The notes under the pieces were generated by a model. The model ran no database searches. It worked only from the letters and a program-made list of their open reading frames with translations, and had not been told where the DNA came from. Positions 45,131-57,320 of a stretch of DNA of 64,000 nucleotides are shown piece after piece. Positions within the stretch are counted from its first letter, which is position 1. Every line of letters starts with the position of its first letter. Made by a program: the position numbers and the translations under genes. The DNA lies in assembly GCA_947652605.1 (NCBI GenBank), contig OX393576.1, forward strand, positions 63,278,966 through 63,342,965, written 5' to 3'. This DNA comes from Elmis aenea (taxonomy: Eukaryota; Arthropoda; Insecta; Coleoptera; Elmidae).

Positions 45131-45451
45131 TTGTTTCTAGGTATAAACTTCGTAGGTAAGGATTTTATGGGGAAGAAAAGGGTTCCCTATTGTGTTCGAA
45201 ACACGCGCCAACGTAGTATGGCCGTTGGTCCGGCGACTCCCGGGCTCCTACTAAAGGGGGCCACGCGCAAGTCTAACACCAATCGCACACAATCCAAGCG
45301 AACTCAGTTGGTGTGGATAGTCGAGGCGTCGCCCCTTAATATTTACATTGATATTATCGAGTTGCCAGGTGTACAAAGCGAACAAAAAATATTGTAGAAG
45401 CTCTCAAAACGCGTAGAAAGTTTGTGATCTAATTTGCTCAAATCGTCCAGA
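45131..45451 (+). promoter_or_regulatory. GC-rich upstream region of the ZAD zinc-finger gene
   Basis: From 45,181 to 45,340, 91 of 160 bases are G or C (57%), against roughly one third around it. The patch has many CpGs, a CCCGGG, and the inverted pair ACACCAA and TTGGTGT. It ends about 110 bp before the ATG at 45,452, so it is probably the promoter or 5'UTR. An open frame (about 99 codons from 45,098) crosses it without recognisable features. Confidence 0.4.
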
Positions 45452-47562
45452 ATGGATCTGCTAGATGATTGGCGAAGTTACGCAACCATATGTAGATTAT
45501 GTCTGCAAAGGGATGGCTTCATGCTGGGAATATTTAACCACATTCAAGGAAGGGAAAAGAGCATTTCTAAGAAAATTATGGACTGCACTGAACTTCAGGT
45601 AAATTTGACAAGTACTTTATAAACCCCAAACATACACGACCAATTCAATATAAAACGACCATTTGGGATGTTCACACGTCCATGGTACGAAGACAGAAAT
45701 CTTGCACAATTATGTGCTATTACTTCATTTAAAAAATGACTTTAAGTATTTTAAAAACCGAAATGACCGGTATTTGTCGTCATAAGTACAACGCCATGAC
45801 AGGTTTTACTGTACTGGTCTTGTCCAATGATGTGTTGTGATTGGTCGATGTTGAACGCATGTCTAGAATGAATTATGTATTTTGAATTTTTGCGGTAATT
45901 TACCCACATTGATTCTCTTTGAATACAAATAGGTGTGGAACACTATTGTTTCATAATAAAATTATCTAATTGTGTTTAAATTTTCAGGTGTCTTCAGGTG
46001 ATGGTTTACCCTCGTGCATATGTCATCGGTGCCTATATAAAATCGAGTTATGTTTAGAATTCAAGCAACAGTGTTGCGTGTCTGATGCAACCCTTCGGCA
46101 GATTAATGGCATTCCTTCAATCCATGAAAATGGAAGTATCTTAACAAATTTTGGTACCCAAAATTATTCAAACCAAGAAGATGATGTAGTTATGGTAGTT
46201 GATCCTTTAGCTTTAGACTATGATTCAGAATACGAATCTGAAGAACAACAGACTGATCCTGAAAGTCAAGATTTACATGAATTTAGGAACGTTTTTATGT
46301 GCAAATACTGTGATCAAGCATTTACTGTTAAAAGCGATTGTTTAGCACATGAGGACGCTGCACATAATCGCACAGTTCCTTACTCGTGTTCACAATGTGA
46401 TATGGGCTTTGGTGATAGGGCCCAGTATTCGGCCCACTTAAAAAGTGTTCATCAAAATGATAAACCGTACAATTGTCCTCAGTGCGAACGCACGTTTGCA
46501 AGACGATCAGATTTACGCAAACATACTGTCGTCCATACAGGAATAAAGCCTTTTACGTGTTCCGTTTGTTTTAAGTCGTTTTCGCGTAATACAAATTTAT
46601 CAAAACACATGAGGATCCATTCCGGACAAAAGCCTTTTGTTTGTCCGAAATGCCCGAAGACATTCATATCAAAGGGCGACTTAACAAGGCATGCGATAAT
46701 CCATTCCGGGCAAAAGCCTTTTAGTTGCAATTATTGCCACCTGACGTTTGGGCGTCGAGATAAACTCTTGAGGCACGAAAAACGACACTTTCCCCAAGAG
46801 AACACCGAAGATAAAAGTTTGGAATTAGAAATTTTGCGGCAAAATTTGTCATTGAATGATTATGGTGTTACGATAAGCAAAGACGAAGGAGAAAATATCG
46901 GAGAGCAAATTGTGGACATCAATAAACAAGATGGTTGGACCAGTTCTGAAAATATGGTGATAAATCTAGATCCGTTCAACCACAACAGTTACGGAAATCC
47001 AGAAAGGACTCCTCAAAGTGATTTTCACTCGGAAGAACCTGAAATGATCCATCTGGATCATGACCTACCTCATGTACCTGAACATATTGAAGAAGCCGTT
47101 CAAAATTCCGTTTTAAATGACAGTGATTTACCTCATGTCCCAGAGCACATAACAGGTGATAGTTTTGGCAATGCCAATAGTGAAATCGATAAAAAGTCTG
47201 TCAACAAAGTAAAACGTTATCCGTGTTTAACTTGCCATAAAAGGTTTGCAAGTTTTGAGGGGCTCCGGTTCCATATGGCTGTGCATTCTGGGGAGCGTCC
47301 TCATAGCTGTACGATATGCAACAAATCGTTTTTGAGAAAACGGGAACTCGATCGACATGTCGCTACACATACGGGAATGAAACCCTTCAGGTGTACAAAT
47401 TGCGATAAACGGTTTGGACGAAAAGATAAGCTTGTAAGACACATGCGAATACATGATGTTAATCGGGAGCATGTTTGTATGATTTGTGGGGTTGCGTTTA
47501 ATAGGAAAGATGCATTGTCGCTGCACATGAAGACTCATAAAGAGAATACTGAACTTTGTTAG
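45452..47562 (+). CDS. ZAD zinc-finger protein with ten C2H2 fingers
   Basis: Two coding exons, 45,452-45,598 and 45,988-47,562, phase 0, 573 residues. The first exon and the start of the second form a ZAD (zinc-finger-associated domain): CRLC at 14-17 and CICHRC with C61 and C64 as the zinc ligands, a dimerisation fold specific to arthropod C2H2 proteins. An acidic linker (ALDYDSEYESEEQQ) follows, then six fingers (154-316) with TGxKP/SGQKP linkers, a second acidic region with the repeated phrase DLPHVPEHI, and four more fingers (460-566; SGERP and TGMKP linkers). ZAD proteins bind DNA in the nucleus; many act in the female germline or in chromatin architecture. The first CRLC exon is only 49 codons and would be missed if the large exon were used alone. 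I do not assign an orthologue. Confidence 0.9.
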
Positions 47563-47636
47563 AAATAAGGAAGTACAAAAATTTTAGTTTCCTGTAGTAA
47601 TAATTTATTTGTTCTCACTTGTGTTATTTAAGAGGA

Positions 47637-47642
47637 AATAAA
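47637..47642 (+). terminator. Polyadenylation signal of the ZAD gene
   Basis: AATAAA (in GAGGAAATAAAGCG) 75 bp after the stop at 47,562, the only canonical hexamer close to the gene end. Confidence 0.6.
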
Positions 47643-48071
47643 GCGTTTACATGGTTAAGATGTGTATGATGTAATTAAATGCTGCTGTAATGAATGGTCC
47701 ATGACTCCATGACTCCATGATTCATGGACACATAAAACATTTTTAAAATTGATGATTTGGTTGTTTTAACAATGACTTAACTAGTTGGCCATGATCCATG
47801 AGTTCATCTTTAATAGAGATTTCAGTTTGTAGTGGTCTGAGATGTCACCAGGGCAACTTCCACTTTGAATTCAATGTTAAATTATATTAATCTTGTCATT
47901 TTTTGTACTTTAAATGAAAAGGGAAACCCATCTAACTCTATTTCGTTTTCATTGTACCACAAGTTTTGTTTCTGAAACTTCCTTTATTAAAGACAAATTT
48001 TTATTTTGTAAACGTTTGTGAAGTATGAATGCTTTTGAACGAATGTGTATTGTTTGATAAAACGTCTAGAG
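47643..48071. other. Intergenic, with a short tandem word
   Basis: No gene. At 47,696-47,735 the word CATGACTC is repeated (CCATGACTCCATGACTCCAT) and then GATTCATGG, giving a small imperfect palindrome. Otherwise unremarkable. Confidence 0.35.
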
Positions 48072-48418
48072 CAGCGATTTTCAAACTATGGTACATGTAC
48101 CACTAATACGTAAAACTTTGGTTGTGGTCATGAGAAAAATGTATATGCTAGAATTTTTTTCACTTTCTTGTGAATTAAAAAATGAAACGAATTTTTTTAA
48201 ATAATTTCCCTGGTTTCATATGAACGTTCGAAAAAATCAATAGGCAATACTTTTTCTCGATTTTCTTGTAAACCGCAAATTTAAACCAGACACATTTTTG
48301 AAATTCGCCATGTTTTGAATCCAAATTCGTAGAAATTAAATTGCTATTGAATCTATTGTGCAGATGGCTAGTAAAAACTATTTTGTAGTACACCATGAAA
48401 TGACTTTGAGAACCGCTG
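48072..48418. mobile_element. hAT-like MITE, 347 bp
   Basis: The left end CAGCGATTTTCAAACTATGG and the right end, inverted, CAGCGGTTCTCAAAGTCATT match in the first 15 bases (CAGCGRTTYTCAAAS). The adjoining TACATGTACCACTAA is matched by GTACACCATGAAA near the other end. Flanking octamers (GTCTAGAG and ATTTTATG) do not match, so the target duplication has been lost. The left end resembles the element at 24,411. Confidence 0.6.
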
Positions 48419-50235
48419 ATTTTATGCATTTCTATATTAAAGCCCTTGTGATAAGGGCTTTACAATAGGAGCATATTTTACAATGTTAATTAAGCAAATG
48501 GAATTTTACTGTTATGACAACTATTTTAAATACAAATTGTGAACCTATATATTTGTTTAATAAATTATTAAGTTTTAATTCCTGTTTGCAAAATTTTTCT
48601 TATCTATTTCCAGAAATTTGATTCACAAAACTTACACCACATTCACATAAGTTGAAAGTAGTGCAATGTGAAAAATCTGTTTAAACGTTAAAACATGAAT
48701 TTTGTGTATTGTTAAAAAAATCCAATTACGAACTAAAGAACCTGCATGAGTTATTAAACGCTTAAGTGACCATTTTAAATACCCTGGGCTATGGACGTCG
48801 TAACTAATGATTGGCTGTTTAATGTATGTACAATTTTCTTTAAAATTTGTGCGAAGGCGCTTGCTAACTAATTTTTATTTAATAGTCAGCTGGTTTTCAG
48901 AAATTCTAAAACAGTTTTAAACTTTTTCTTATTCGTTAACACGTTTTTTTTAAAATCCGTTTGACTCTTTCTGACCTTACCGTGAACTTTTTGCGCTTTT
49001 TATGCTGTTGACTTATTGTGGTAGGTCATAAAACCCACTTTTATAGCAATTTACGCAATTAATAACATCAAAACATATTCATTGTGCTAAAAACTAAACA
49101 CTTAAATATTCATAGCATGCGTTCTTAACGAAAAAAGATTTGGTGACCATAAGTAGAAGGTTAATAATTGTATTTAGCAATAAAACACTTTATGAATAAC
49201 AATTTATTGAGTGTGTTATAGTGTTGTTATTACTATTTATTTGCAAATTAAAAAAATTCAGCATCATTGCTTAAACGGGATGAACCGTAAACTTACACAA
49301 TTTTTTAAATGTTTTAACTCATAATGTGTTTACTGTGATATATTTTTAACAAAGCTTAACCTTGCTCGGATAAGCAAAGGTACAATCTGATATGTTAAAA
49401 TCAAATTACCCTAGATAGTCTCAATCATATTTAATAAATTTTCATTTCCAATGAGGATGAGGAACTTTTTCCTTAGTGATAGAGTTAATAAAGTACTTTT
49501 TTCTACAACCACTAATGTAAATACTCTTTTCGCACAACCTCCATGCATATTGAATATGCATAGTAATTATTGGGTTCTTACGCGCAATAAGGAAATGAAC
49601 GTTTTTTTTTTTAAGAAATGATCCAAGTAGATTCACGTCAAACACTTTCTGCATGCCTGTAAGTGAGTTATAACGCTCGGTAAGCAAAACGCACACTTGT
49701 CTAGAAATGTCAAAGTAGGCTTACGTCAAAATTGCTGAACCTTTATGCTTTTTTTTGTACAAATTTTACATTACATTTTACAACGGTTACTAAATTTGTA
49801 TTTTATTTTTATAATCCGTGTTATCAGTATTTAATATTTTATTAACAAACAATTTTCTCTTAATATTGCTTTAGTTAAATGTTTTTCTTTCCATTTAAAA
49901 AACGTCGTCTAACTTGAATCTAAAATAGAGTATTCCTATCCATTTTTAGAAAAAAAAATTGTGTAGGCTACCTGATAATTTTTCTATTACAGTTCTTTCT
50001 TTATTTAATATTTTAACTGAACCAAAAATCAAAATTAAATATTTTGTGTTGTACAAATCTTCCATGATTGTTGATTTATTTGATTGGTTTACAAGAGTGA
50101 ATCTACCGTGATGCTTCACACAAGTTCTGTTTCGTTTGATTTGTCTTATACACCACAAACCACAATTGCAACCAATTTTGTGGGTTCCCTCACATTTACA
50201 AGGAATTTTATCCTCAATGCTGTGTTGATGATTGA
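48419..50235. other. Intergenic, no gene recognised
   Basis: AT-rich spacer. The longer open frames on either strand (for example near 49,442-49,696 and 49,946-50,248) have no domain, signal peptide or splice structure that would support a gene. Confidence 0.4.
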
Positions 50236-51586
50236 CAGGGTGGTGCAAATTCGATGGGATTACATGGGTATCTCGTTTAATATTTAAGATAGAGAAACAG
50301 TTAAATTACCATGTGTAGTTTTTTGAGACAAACTCAGAACAGAAATATTCTATTATTTACGGTTTTTGAGTTATTAGAGAAAAGTGTTTTTTCGTTATAT
50401 TTATAATGTCATATCTCCGTTATTGTTTTAAATATCGAAAAACTTTATGAAGACTATTTTTAAATACTTCTATGCTACTAAATTCGATGATACTAAAAAG
50501 AAATTTTGTACGCTCGCCGTTAAAATTATGACACAAACTTGCTTTTTTTTAAAATGGAAGCTATAGTTGTCTATGACCTATTTCAATTCCTTATTTTTTC
50601 TTATTCTAAATATATAAGGGTTAATATGGTTATTTTCAATAATACGCAGGTCACAAAGGTTTTTTAGTTGTTTTTTTTTTTAAGAAAAACTGTAGGCGGT
50701 AAAAACAAAACAAAAAAACAAGGTGTAAAACCTTTTAAAACTCATGTGCTACAAGTTACGAAGGTTTTGTAATTTGTTGTTGAGATAAACTTATATATTT
50801 GAACATAAGATAAACAACATAACTGCTGATTCTGACTACATTGTTGTTCAAATATTTATAATATTTATCTCAACAATAAATTACAAAACCTTCGTAACAT
50901 GAGCTTTAAAAGTTTTTTTCTGCGTCCGTCCAGAAAATCAGATGTTTCCGATCAATTTTTAGGCTGGAAAATACATCTTTACTGGTCTAGACCGGAAAGT
51001 AGCTGGTTGCCATGATGAAGAGCTGTTTTGTTGATTTGCGCTGTCAAACAAGCGTCATTATACCATAAAACGAGTTTTCACCTGTAGTTTGTTAAGTTAT
51101 TGTTTAATTATGGACGGTGACGATAGTGATTTTAGTGTCAGTGGCGGACGCAGAAAAAATATTGTACGTAACATACCCGTAAAATGTCTTTACTGAACTC
51201 GTATGCTTTCAGAACTCGCCTACGGCTCGTTCCAAAACTGTCCACTCGTCCAGTAAAGTACCACTTTTCTGTCTTGTTACGTAAATAACATTTACCTACA
51301 CCTTGTTTTTTTTGTTTTCACAGCCTACTGTTTTTCTTTAAAAATTATTAAAATCCCTTCGTAACTTGCGTATTATTGAAAATAACTCTAAATTTAAATT
51401 AACCCTTATATATTAAGAATGAGAAAAAAATAAGGAATTGAAATAGGTCATAGCTAACTATAGCTTTCATTAAAAAAAAGGTAAGTTTGTCTCAAAAAAC
51501 AGCACATTTTTGGTAATTTAATCGTTTTTCTATCTTGAATATTAAGCGCGATACCCATATAATTCCATCGAATTTGGACCACCCTG
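50236..51586. mobile_element. Foldback element, family A copy 5, longest and composite
   Basis: It begins CAGGGTGGTGCAAATTCGAT and ends with the inverse of the family terminus (ATCGAATTTGGACCACCCTG), with TA on the right and GA on the left. Arms run inward to AACAAGGTGTAAA at about 50,722 and its inverse near 51,298. Between them lie a second inverted repeat (CAAGTTACGAAGGTTTTGTA near 50,750 and TACAAAACCTTCGTAACATG near 50,883) and about 380 bp not seen in the other copies. With 1351 bp it is the fullest copy here. Confidence 0.8.
50917..51297 (+). other. Extra segment inside the family A element, bounded by inverted words
   Basis: It starts near TTCTGCGTCCGTCC and contains the inverse GGCGGACGCAGAAAA at 51,144-51,158. 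After that come TTTACTGAACTCG and CTCGTCCAGTAAA, another inverted pair around CTCGCCTACGGCTCG. An ATG at about 51,112 opens MDGDDSDFSVSGGRRKN before frame ends. It may be a nested small element or captured host DNA. No function is assigned. Confidence 0.35.
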
Positions 51587-54101
51587 TACGTAGTTTTAAC
51601 TCTCTTGTAGCATGTTTCTATGTTAGTTTATTTAATTACTGTTTTTTTTAAATATTTGTTACACCTTTGATGCGGGGTAAAAATCTATGAGTGCATTCTT
51701 TCATAATCATAACTTTAAGCTAGATGTTAAATTTAATCTCACAACTTTGTATATATTTTAGTGCATCTGGTTTTGTTATTTATATGTATTGGTCTAGCAT
51801 TTCCTCAAGACTTCTTTTCCTCAAGCGTTTATATTTTGGTCAGTTTTTCGGTGTTGTGTGATTTTCATTTTTGTTAATAAATCTTGCGGGGAGAGTCGTC
51901 AACATAGTATTATTGTAGTAGCCACCCGGTTATGCTGATTCAAAAGTATGAATTATTATGGAATTTCGTTGTTATCGTGAATGCTACAATTATTTACTGC
52001 GACACAGGCACAGCACTCATTCAGCTCAACAAAGGCATTGCGTAATGCTCTAACTTCTGTCCAATCTTCCGTTTTACATGAGTTTGCTTCTGCCTTGCGT
52101 GCCCTTGTCCTACTGCTTGCCCACAACGTTTGTCCTCACCGCCAGTCAGTTTAGTATGCGCTTTAGTGAGGAGTATGTGTGCATCATTTTTCGCGCCATG
52201 ACTTACACGATATTTTAATGAAAAGTGTTTCGCATGAAGATACATCAAAAAAGAACTTGTTTCGTTTTGTTTTAAATCAATATTTTAACAATAAATTCCA
52301 GTGAGTATTCAAGATTTCCTGTTAATATAGGGGTGCATGTAATTTAAAATATTTAATCATGCAGTAACTGGCAGCTTATTATTAGGCTTTTAAAAATTTA
52401 GGAAAATGGATTTTCACTTCACTTATTCATGTGTGATTAACGTAGTTGCTTTTCCAATGTTTTTGTGTCTGCATATTTATTGTTTTGTATTCGTGACTAT
52501 GATTTAATGCAGGTTATTATTGTCTATAAAGATTTAATGGCTATTGTTTATTGTTGGTTGACAATTTTGTGGAAATCCGCGGGCAAGGGATATCAAAATT
52601 GATGGAAAGTACCTGCGTTGGAAAATTGTGTGGGTGCCTGTTCACACCCATTTTAAGGGATGGCGTGACCTGGATGGAGTAATAATTCCCCTAAAAGCTC
52701 AAAAATAAATTCTACGCCACGTTTTGACTATAAACAAAATATTTCATTCACGCTTCTTAAGCGTTTACTATTTTCTGCTTTTCTAAAATATGTAAATACC
52801 AGTTGCATGCACTGACGTCGTTTCGCTATTTGATTTTAATGTACCAAACTACAAATAATATGAAAGAACAAATGTATCTGTGACGACCTTTGTCGTAATT
52901 TTTGATATCACGCTTCAATTTGTTGAGCATTTCCTTTCAGGAAAGTTGTTAGCGATTGACGTGGATTCTATTAAACATTTTTCTGTTTATAAAAATGATG
53001 TTCACACTTAAAGTTTTGTGACTCAACCAAACAGTAAACTCCGTTCATGGGGGCAGCTGGCGCTTAGACAATTCGTATGCCCTTGCAATTATTACATTGC
53101 AGGTTGCAGGTTGGACAGAACCGGCCTGAGCATAGGAGCTTTTGGTGTGCCATAAGCAAAGGGTTTCAAATAATTTAATCGACAAAATGTACACAAAAAT
53201 TCTGATTATCCGTTCTTCGATTATACGACCTATTGTTTATCCAAGGTTTCACGAGGTTCCTATAATCGACCCAGCCAGGGATTCGAAAATTTTCTAACGA
53301 ATCTACATGCATTGTATTGTACTTGATGCAAAACATTTTAAATTAATGTTGATTAAAAATGAACCGTTTTATTTATAATCACAGACATTTTTATCATATG
53401 TACATAATTCCAGACTTGATTAAGTCTCTGATTATACTTATTTGCTAAATATAGATATTATCGTTTTATGAAGGCAAAAACATTTTTATCCTCCAATTTA
53501 GGATATTAATTATCATTAATTAACACAGATATTTGCATTGATTTGACGATTTACTTGTGATTACGTCACAATCTCACAGTATGTTTTGATGCACGTTATG
53601 TAAGTATAATAACAATTTTGATAAAGTTTAATCTAATGAAAACAAGACGAGATTGTTCTTTCAATAACTGTAATCTGAGAATAATAAATTCAGATGGCAA
53701 TAACTCATAAACTGCTTTGTAGCTTGCTATTTTATTAGGAGTACATTTTTTGGTGAAAACTTCTTAGTAATAAAGTAAAAGATAATGCTTTTTGCAATTT
53801 ATGTTTAAGAATATCTTTATTTTGATTAAAATTTATTTAACTACCGATTGCTAAGTACGTAGTTCTGTTAACTGTGAAAACAATTCTTATCGTATATCTA
53901 TTGCATCTTTTTAAACTAGTCAACAATGTCATTGCCAAATATGTTATTAAATATTTACTATTTAGCAATGGTTATTAACGAGACATTGCAAAAGTTTAGA
54001 ATACATTACTTAAACGTGATTTTGTTTAAGCATGACTTTGGGTTTAATTCCATTACGAAGGCGAAATAAGCCGAACTATCATTTACTGTGGCTCTCAAAC
54101 A
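51587..54101. other. Intergenic, no gene recognised
   Basis: AT-rich sequence. 52,000-52,200 is somewhat GC-richer and open on the minus strand for 75 codons, without recognisable features. 53,040-53,160 is also GC-richer without structure. No element ends were found. Confidence 0.35.
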
Positions 54102-55114
54102 GGGGCGCTTCGTGCCGGGGTGTTATGCACCCGGGCGCGGTCAATCAGGAGGCGCATGCAACGAGATAAAATTGTGCCTTTATATATTTTCGTGCAAAAA
54201 CGAAAGGAGACCGAAGGAATGCACCGGGGTTTTCCTTAAAAATAATTTGCTTTCATACGATACGAGCTGAACAAAAAAAAAAGCACTTGCACTCAGGATG
54301 ACCAGGTGAATTGTTGCTAGAATCGCCAACAGAGCGCGCTAAAGTAGCCAAAATCGCCAACTCACTTTTTTTATTTAGTTGAAATTGGAACAGGAATATA
54401 TGTGATAAAGGGTTTAAAAAAAAATTAAAGACCCAAAACATAAACATAATTCGCATAAATTCAACAAAATAAGAATTACATGTAAACATGCTGTGCAGAA
54501 GTATGGAAACAGACAAATATAATTGAAGATATTACAATAAAATTTGGTATCTGACCGTTATCGTATGTTCCAGATTTGATGAAAAATCGCGATATCTCGG
54601 AAAATATCAATTTTAGTTATAAAACAGGCTTATTGTTTTGAAGGGCAATTAAATTTTCTATGAGACTAAGAAAATATAGGGTGTTCTATTTAAAGAAAGA
54701 TGAGTTTCTATATGTTTAACGTTTCACTATTTTGACCAAGTGTAAAAAGCGCTCTGTATATTATTTAAAAAAATGTAGAAAAGTGTTAATTAATTTATTG
54801 TCAATCCAAATTTCATTCGTAGACTTATCGCCATCTAGCGGAAATTAATGTCGAAAAGTTCCCGATATTTCAACAGGCTTCTGAACTCCGAACCTACGTT
54901 TACTACTACGTAAAAGTAAAATGAAATGTCAATTTACCATAGAAGAAGCAATTTACATTTATAATACGCTTTGCGCTTGCGAAGCGAATAACTTCTCTCT
55001 TCTCTATCGAATGTTGCCAATCGTACATTTTTTATCCGTGACATTAACAATATGGATTTAGGGCGCCAGAAATGAGTTCGCACCCCGGCGATTAATTACA
55101 ATGGCGCGCCACTG
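54102..55114. mobile_element. Probable hAT-like element, about 1 kb
   Basis: The left edge CAGGGGCGCTTCGTGCCGGG and the right edge, inverted, CAGTGGCGCGCCATTGTAAT share CAG-GGCGC, and just inside both are CCGGGGTG-type words (GCCGGGGTGTTATGCACCCG on the left, CGCCGGGGTGCGAACTCA on the right). Flanking octamers do not match. A CAGGGTGTTCT-like word at 54,677 and a CTCF-like site at 54,829 lie inside. No transposase frame. Confidence 0.45.
54829..54841 (-). promoter_or_regulatory. CTCF-like core motif
   Basis: On the minus strand CCGCTAGATGGCG fits the conserved CTCF core CCNSYAGRKGGCR at every position. It sits inside a putative element, so it may be a transposon-borne site. A 13-mer match alone is weak evidence of binding. 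Confidence 0.3.
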
Positions 55115-57320
55115 CCCCCATAACTGCGTTACTGATTTTAAATATGAATTATACCTTTTTCAGCAAAAAGAAAACAAAGTGTGCAGTTAAATTTGCAACT
55201 GTGCATATTGTTTAACACTTCAGTAGTAATTGTTAAAATTTATAGAGCGTGCTTGACTATAATTGTGATTAAAGCAGTTAAACACCTTCATACATTATTA
55301 TTCTAGTAAACAATTAAGGCATTGTTACCTGGTTTAGTCTATTTTAAATAGCGTGCTGACACAAAAATGTTACAAAACTCATCCGGAATACACAGTAGAG
55401 CGGAAATATCTAATTGTATAATGATTTATGTCATTAAATATAAAACCAGAGTTATAAATGAACTATGAAGTAGCGCTAAACTTCGAAACTGGTTCCAGAA
55501 TATGTTTCACGATTTAATCCCAGTTAGAATATAATTTTCTGAATTGGACCATTAACTTTTTTTAAAGAATTATGGTCTGTGTTTTAATTATTTACCATTT
55601 TTTAAATCTATTTAATAAATAATTAACCGGTGTATATTTAATTTATTGATCAAATTCACTTGCATACAAAGTTGCCTCTTAAATATGTTATTAAGTGTTA
55701 AATTATCGGGCATATAATCATTGTCACTTGATTTCTTTACTTGATAAAATTGTCATGCATTAAGTTGACGTGTTAAATTTTTATCAGGCAGATGTTAGGA
55801 CTAACTAAATCGTTTTTAATTCTATTGAGAGACACCTCGGAGTGGCCAAACAGTATGCTCTCAATTTTATTGCTTTAGATGTTTAGATTATAGATTAATC
55901 ATTCGTGATCACTGTCGAGAAATTATTATCATAAAAAATATATATAATGCGTCAATGGCTCTTCTATATTCAAAATCCCAAATTGTGAAGTACTTTTTTA
56001 TTTGCTGTTAATGATTAAATAAATTTCACATAACGTTACGGCGCGAAAATAATATTTTTTGCCTAGTAAATGCTTCCTTAGTTAATTATTTTTTGTATAA
56101 AATTTTGACATGGATTACTCACTCATCTTTGACAAATTATGGCCAATAAAATTTAATAATTTATTCATTTATTAATACAAAGGTATAAATGTAATGACAC
56201 ACACGTAAAAAATTAAATCATTAATCATCCACATGTAGTTGAAATTTTGCGAACTTTGTTTCCATGTATTGTATTTGTACGTTATCTACTAATGATTGAG
56301 ATTATCGGCATCATAAAATATTTATTTAATAAACCCGCAGTGTGTCTTTATTTTAGATTTTATAGTTAGATCGTCCTTTGACTTGAATGACGTTATGTAT
56401 TGCAACAATTAGAATTTATAGTTCTGTTTTACACCAAAGATTTGTTCTTAGACATACGGGCTAATAATCGATACAGTGTATAATAACAAAGAAAAAACAA
56501 AGGTAAAAATTAACTTCAAATAGCTTAGTGTTTACTCTAATAATTTTTATTCGCAATGTAGCTTATAATTAAACGTCATATACAACAGAATTGATTATAC
56601 TGATTTTACTGTTAGCAAGTAATTTCTTTAATTATTGTACGCTTGAGAAATAATCAAAAAAATTCTAAAAATATACTGTACATAATTGATTCATTTATAA
56701 AAAGGTATTTATTTATTTGCGACAGCTCCATAAAAAATCGAAGTGTGCATGTCATCTCATTATTGTGCAGTTTGTTTAGCAACATAATGCATTTATAAAA
56801 TAGGAAATTTATAGCTATGTATAGTTCCTGTATCAGTTTAAGTAGTTTACTTTGTAGTTTTTATTTTGTTGTTATGCCAATACAAAGGTTAAAAGTAATG
56901 ATTGGAATTAAGTGGAAAATAACACCATTCAATGTATTATTCAAAACTAATGATTTTTATCCTTTCAGTCAAAGCTTGTTTAAAATTAATCTTAACTGAT
57001 CATTATCACATAAAAATATGGATTGATCATTGAAAATCTTTCCTAAATAGATAGGTTTTCTTGATATGTTATCCACAAATAATATCTATTTGATACTTGT
57101 TCGAATGTCTTATTCTCCACTTGGTTTTTTTTTTACGTTTAATAATTTTAAAATCATCAATTAAAGTGTCGGTGCAAAGGGATGCCCATATTTTCTTTTA
57201 AGAACATTTGCAGTTAATTTTCATTTTTTTAATTGGGAATTATGAAACCGAGGTGAAGTTAAAAATTGTATAATTACTTTACACTATACGTACGATCTAA
57301 TGTAGACTTAATTGCCTATA
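55115..57320. other. Intergenic, no gene recognised
   Basis: AT-rich DNA with no supported gene, repeat or RNA. The open frame at 56,817-56,999 is low-complexity hydrophobic and probably chance. Confidence 0.4.

Noticed and set aside
46479..47538. Long minus-strand frames opposite the zinc fingers
   Set aside because: Shadows of the C2H2 coding sequence on the opposite strand; repetitive finger codons keep the antisense open.
52021..52248. 75-codon minus-strand open frame in a GC-richer patch
   Set aside because: No domain, signal or splice support; composition alone is not enough.
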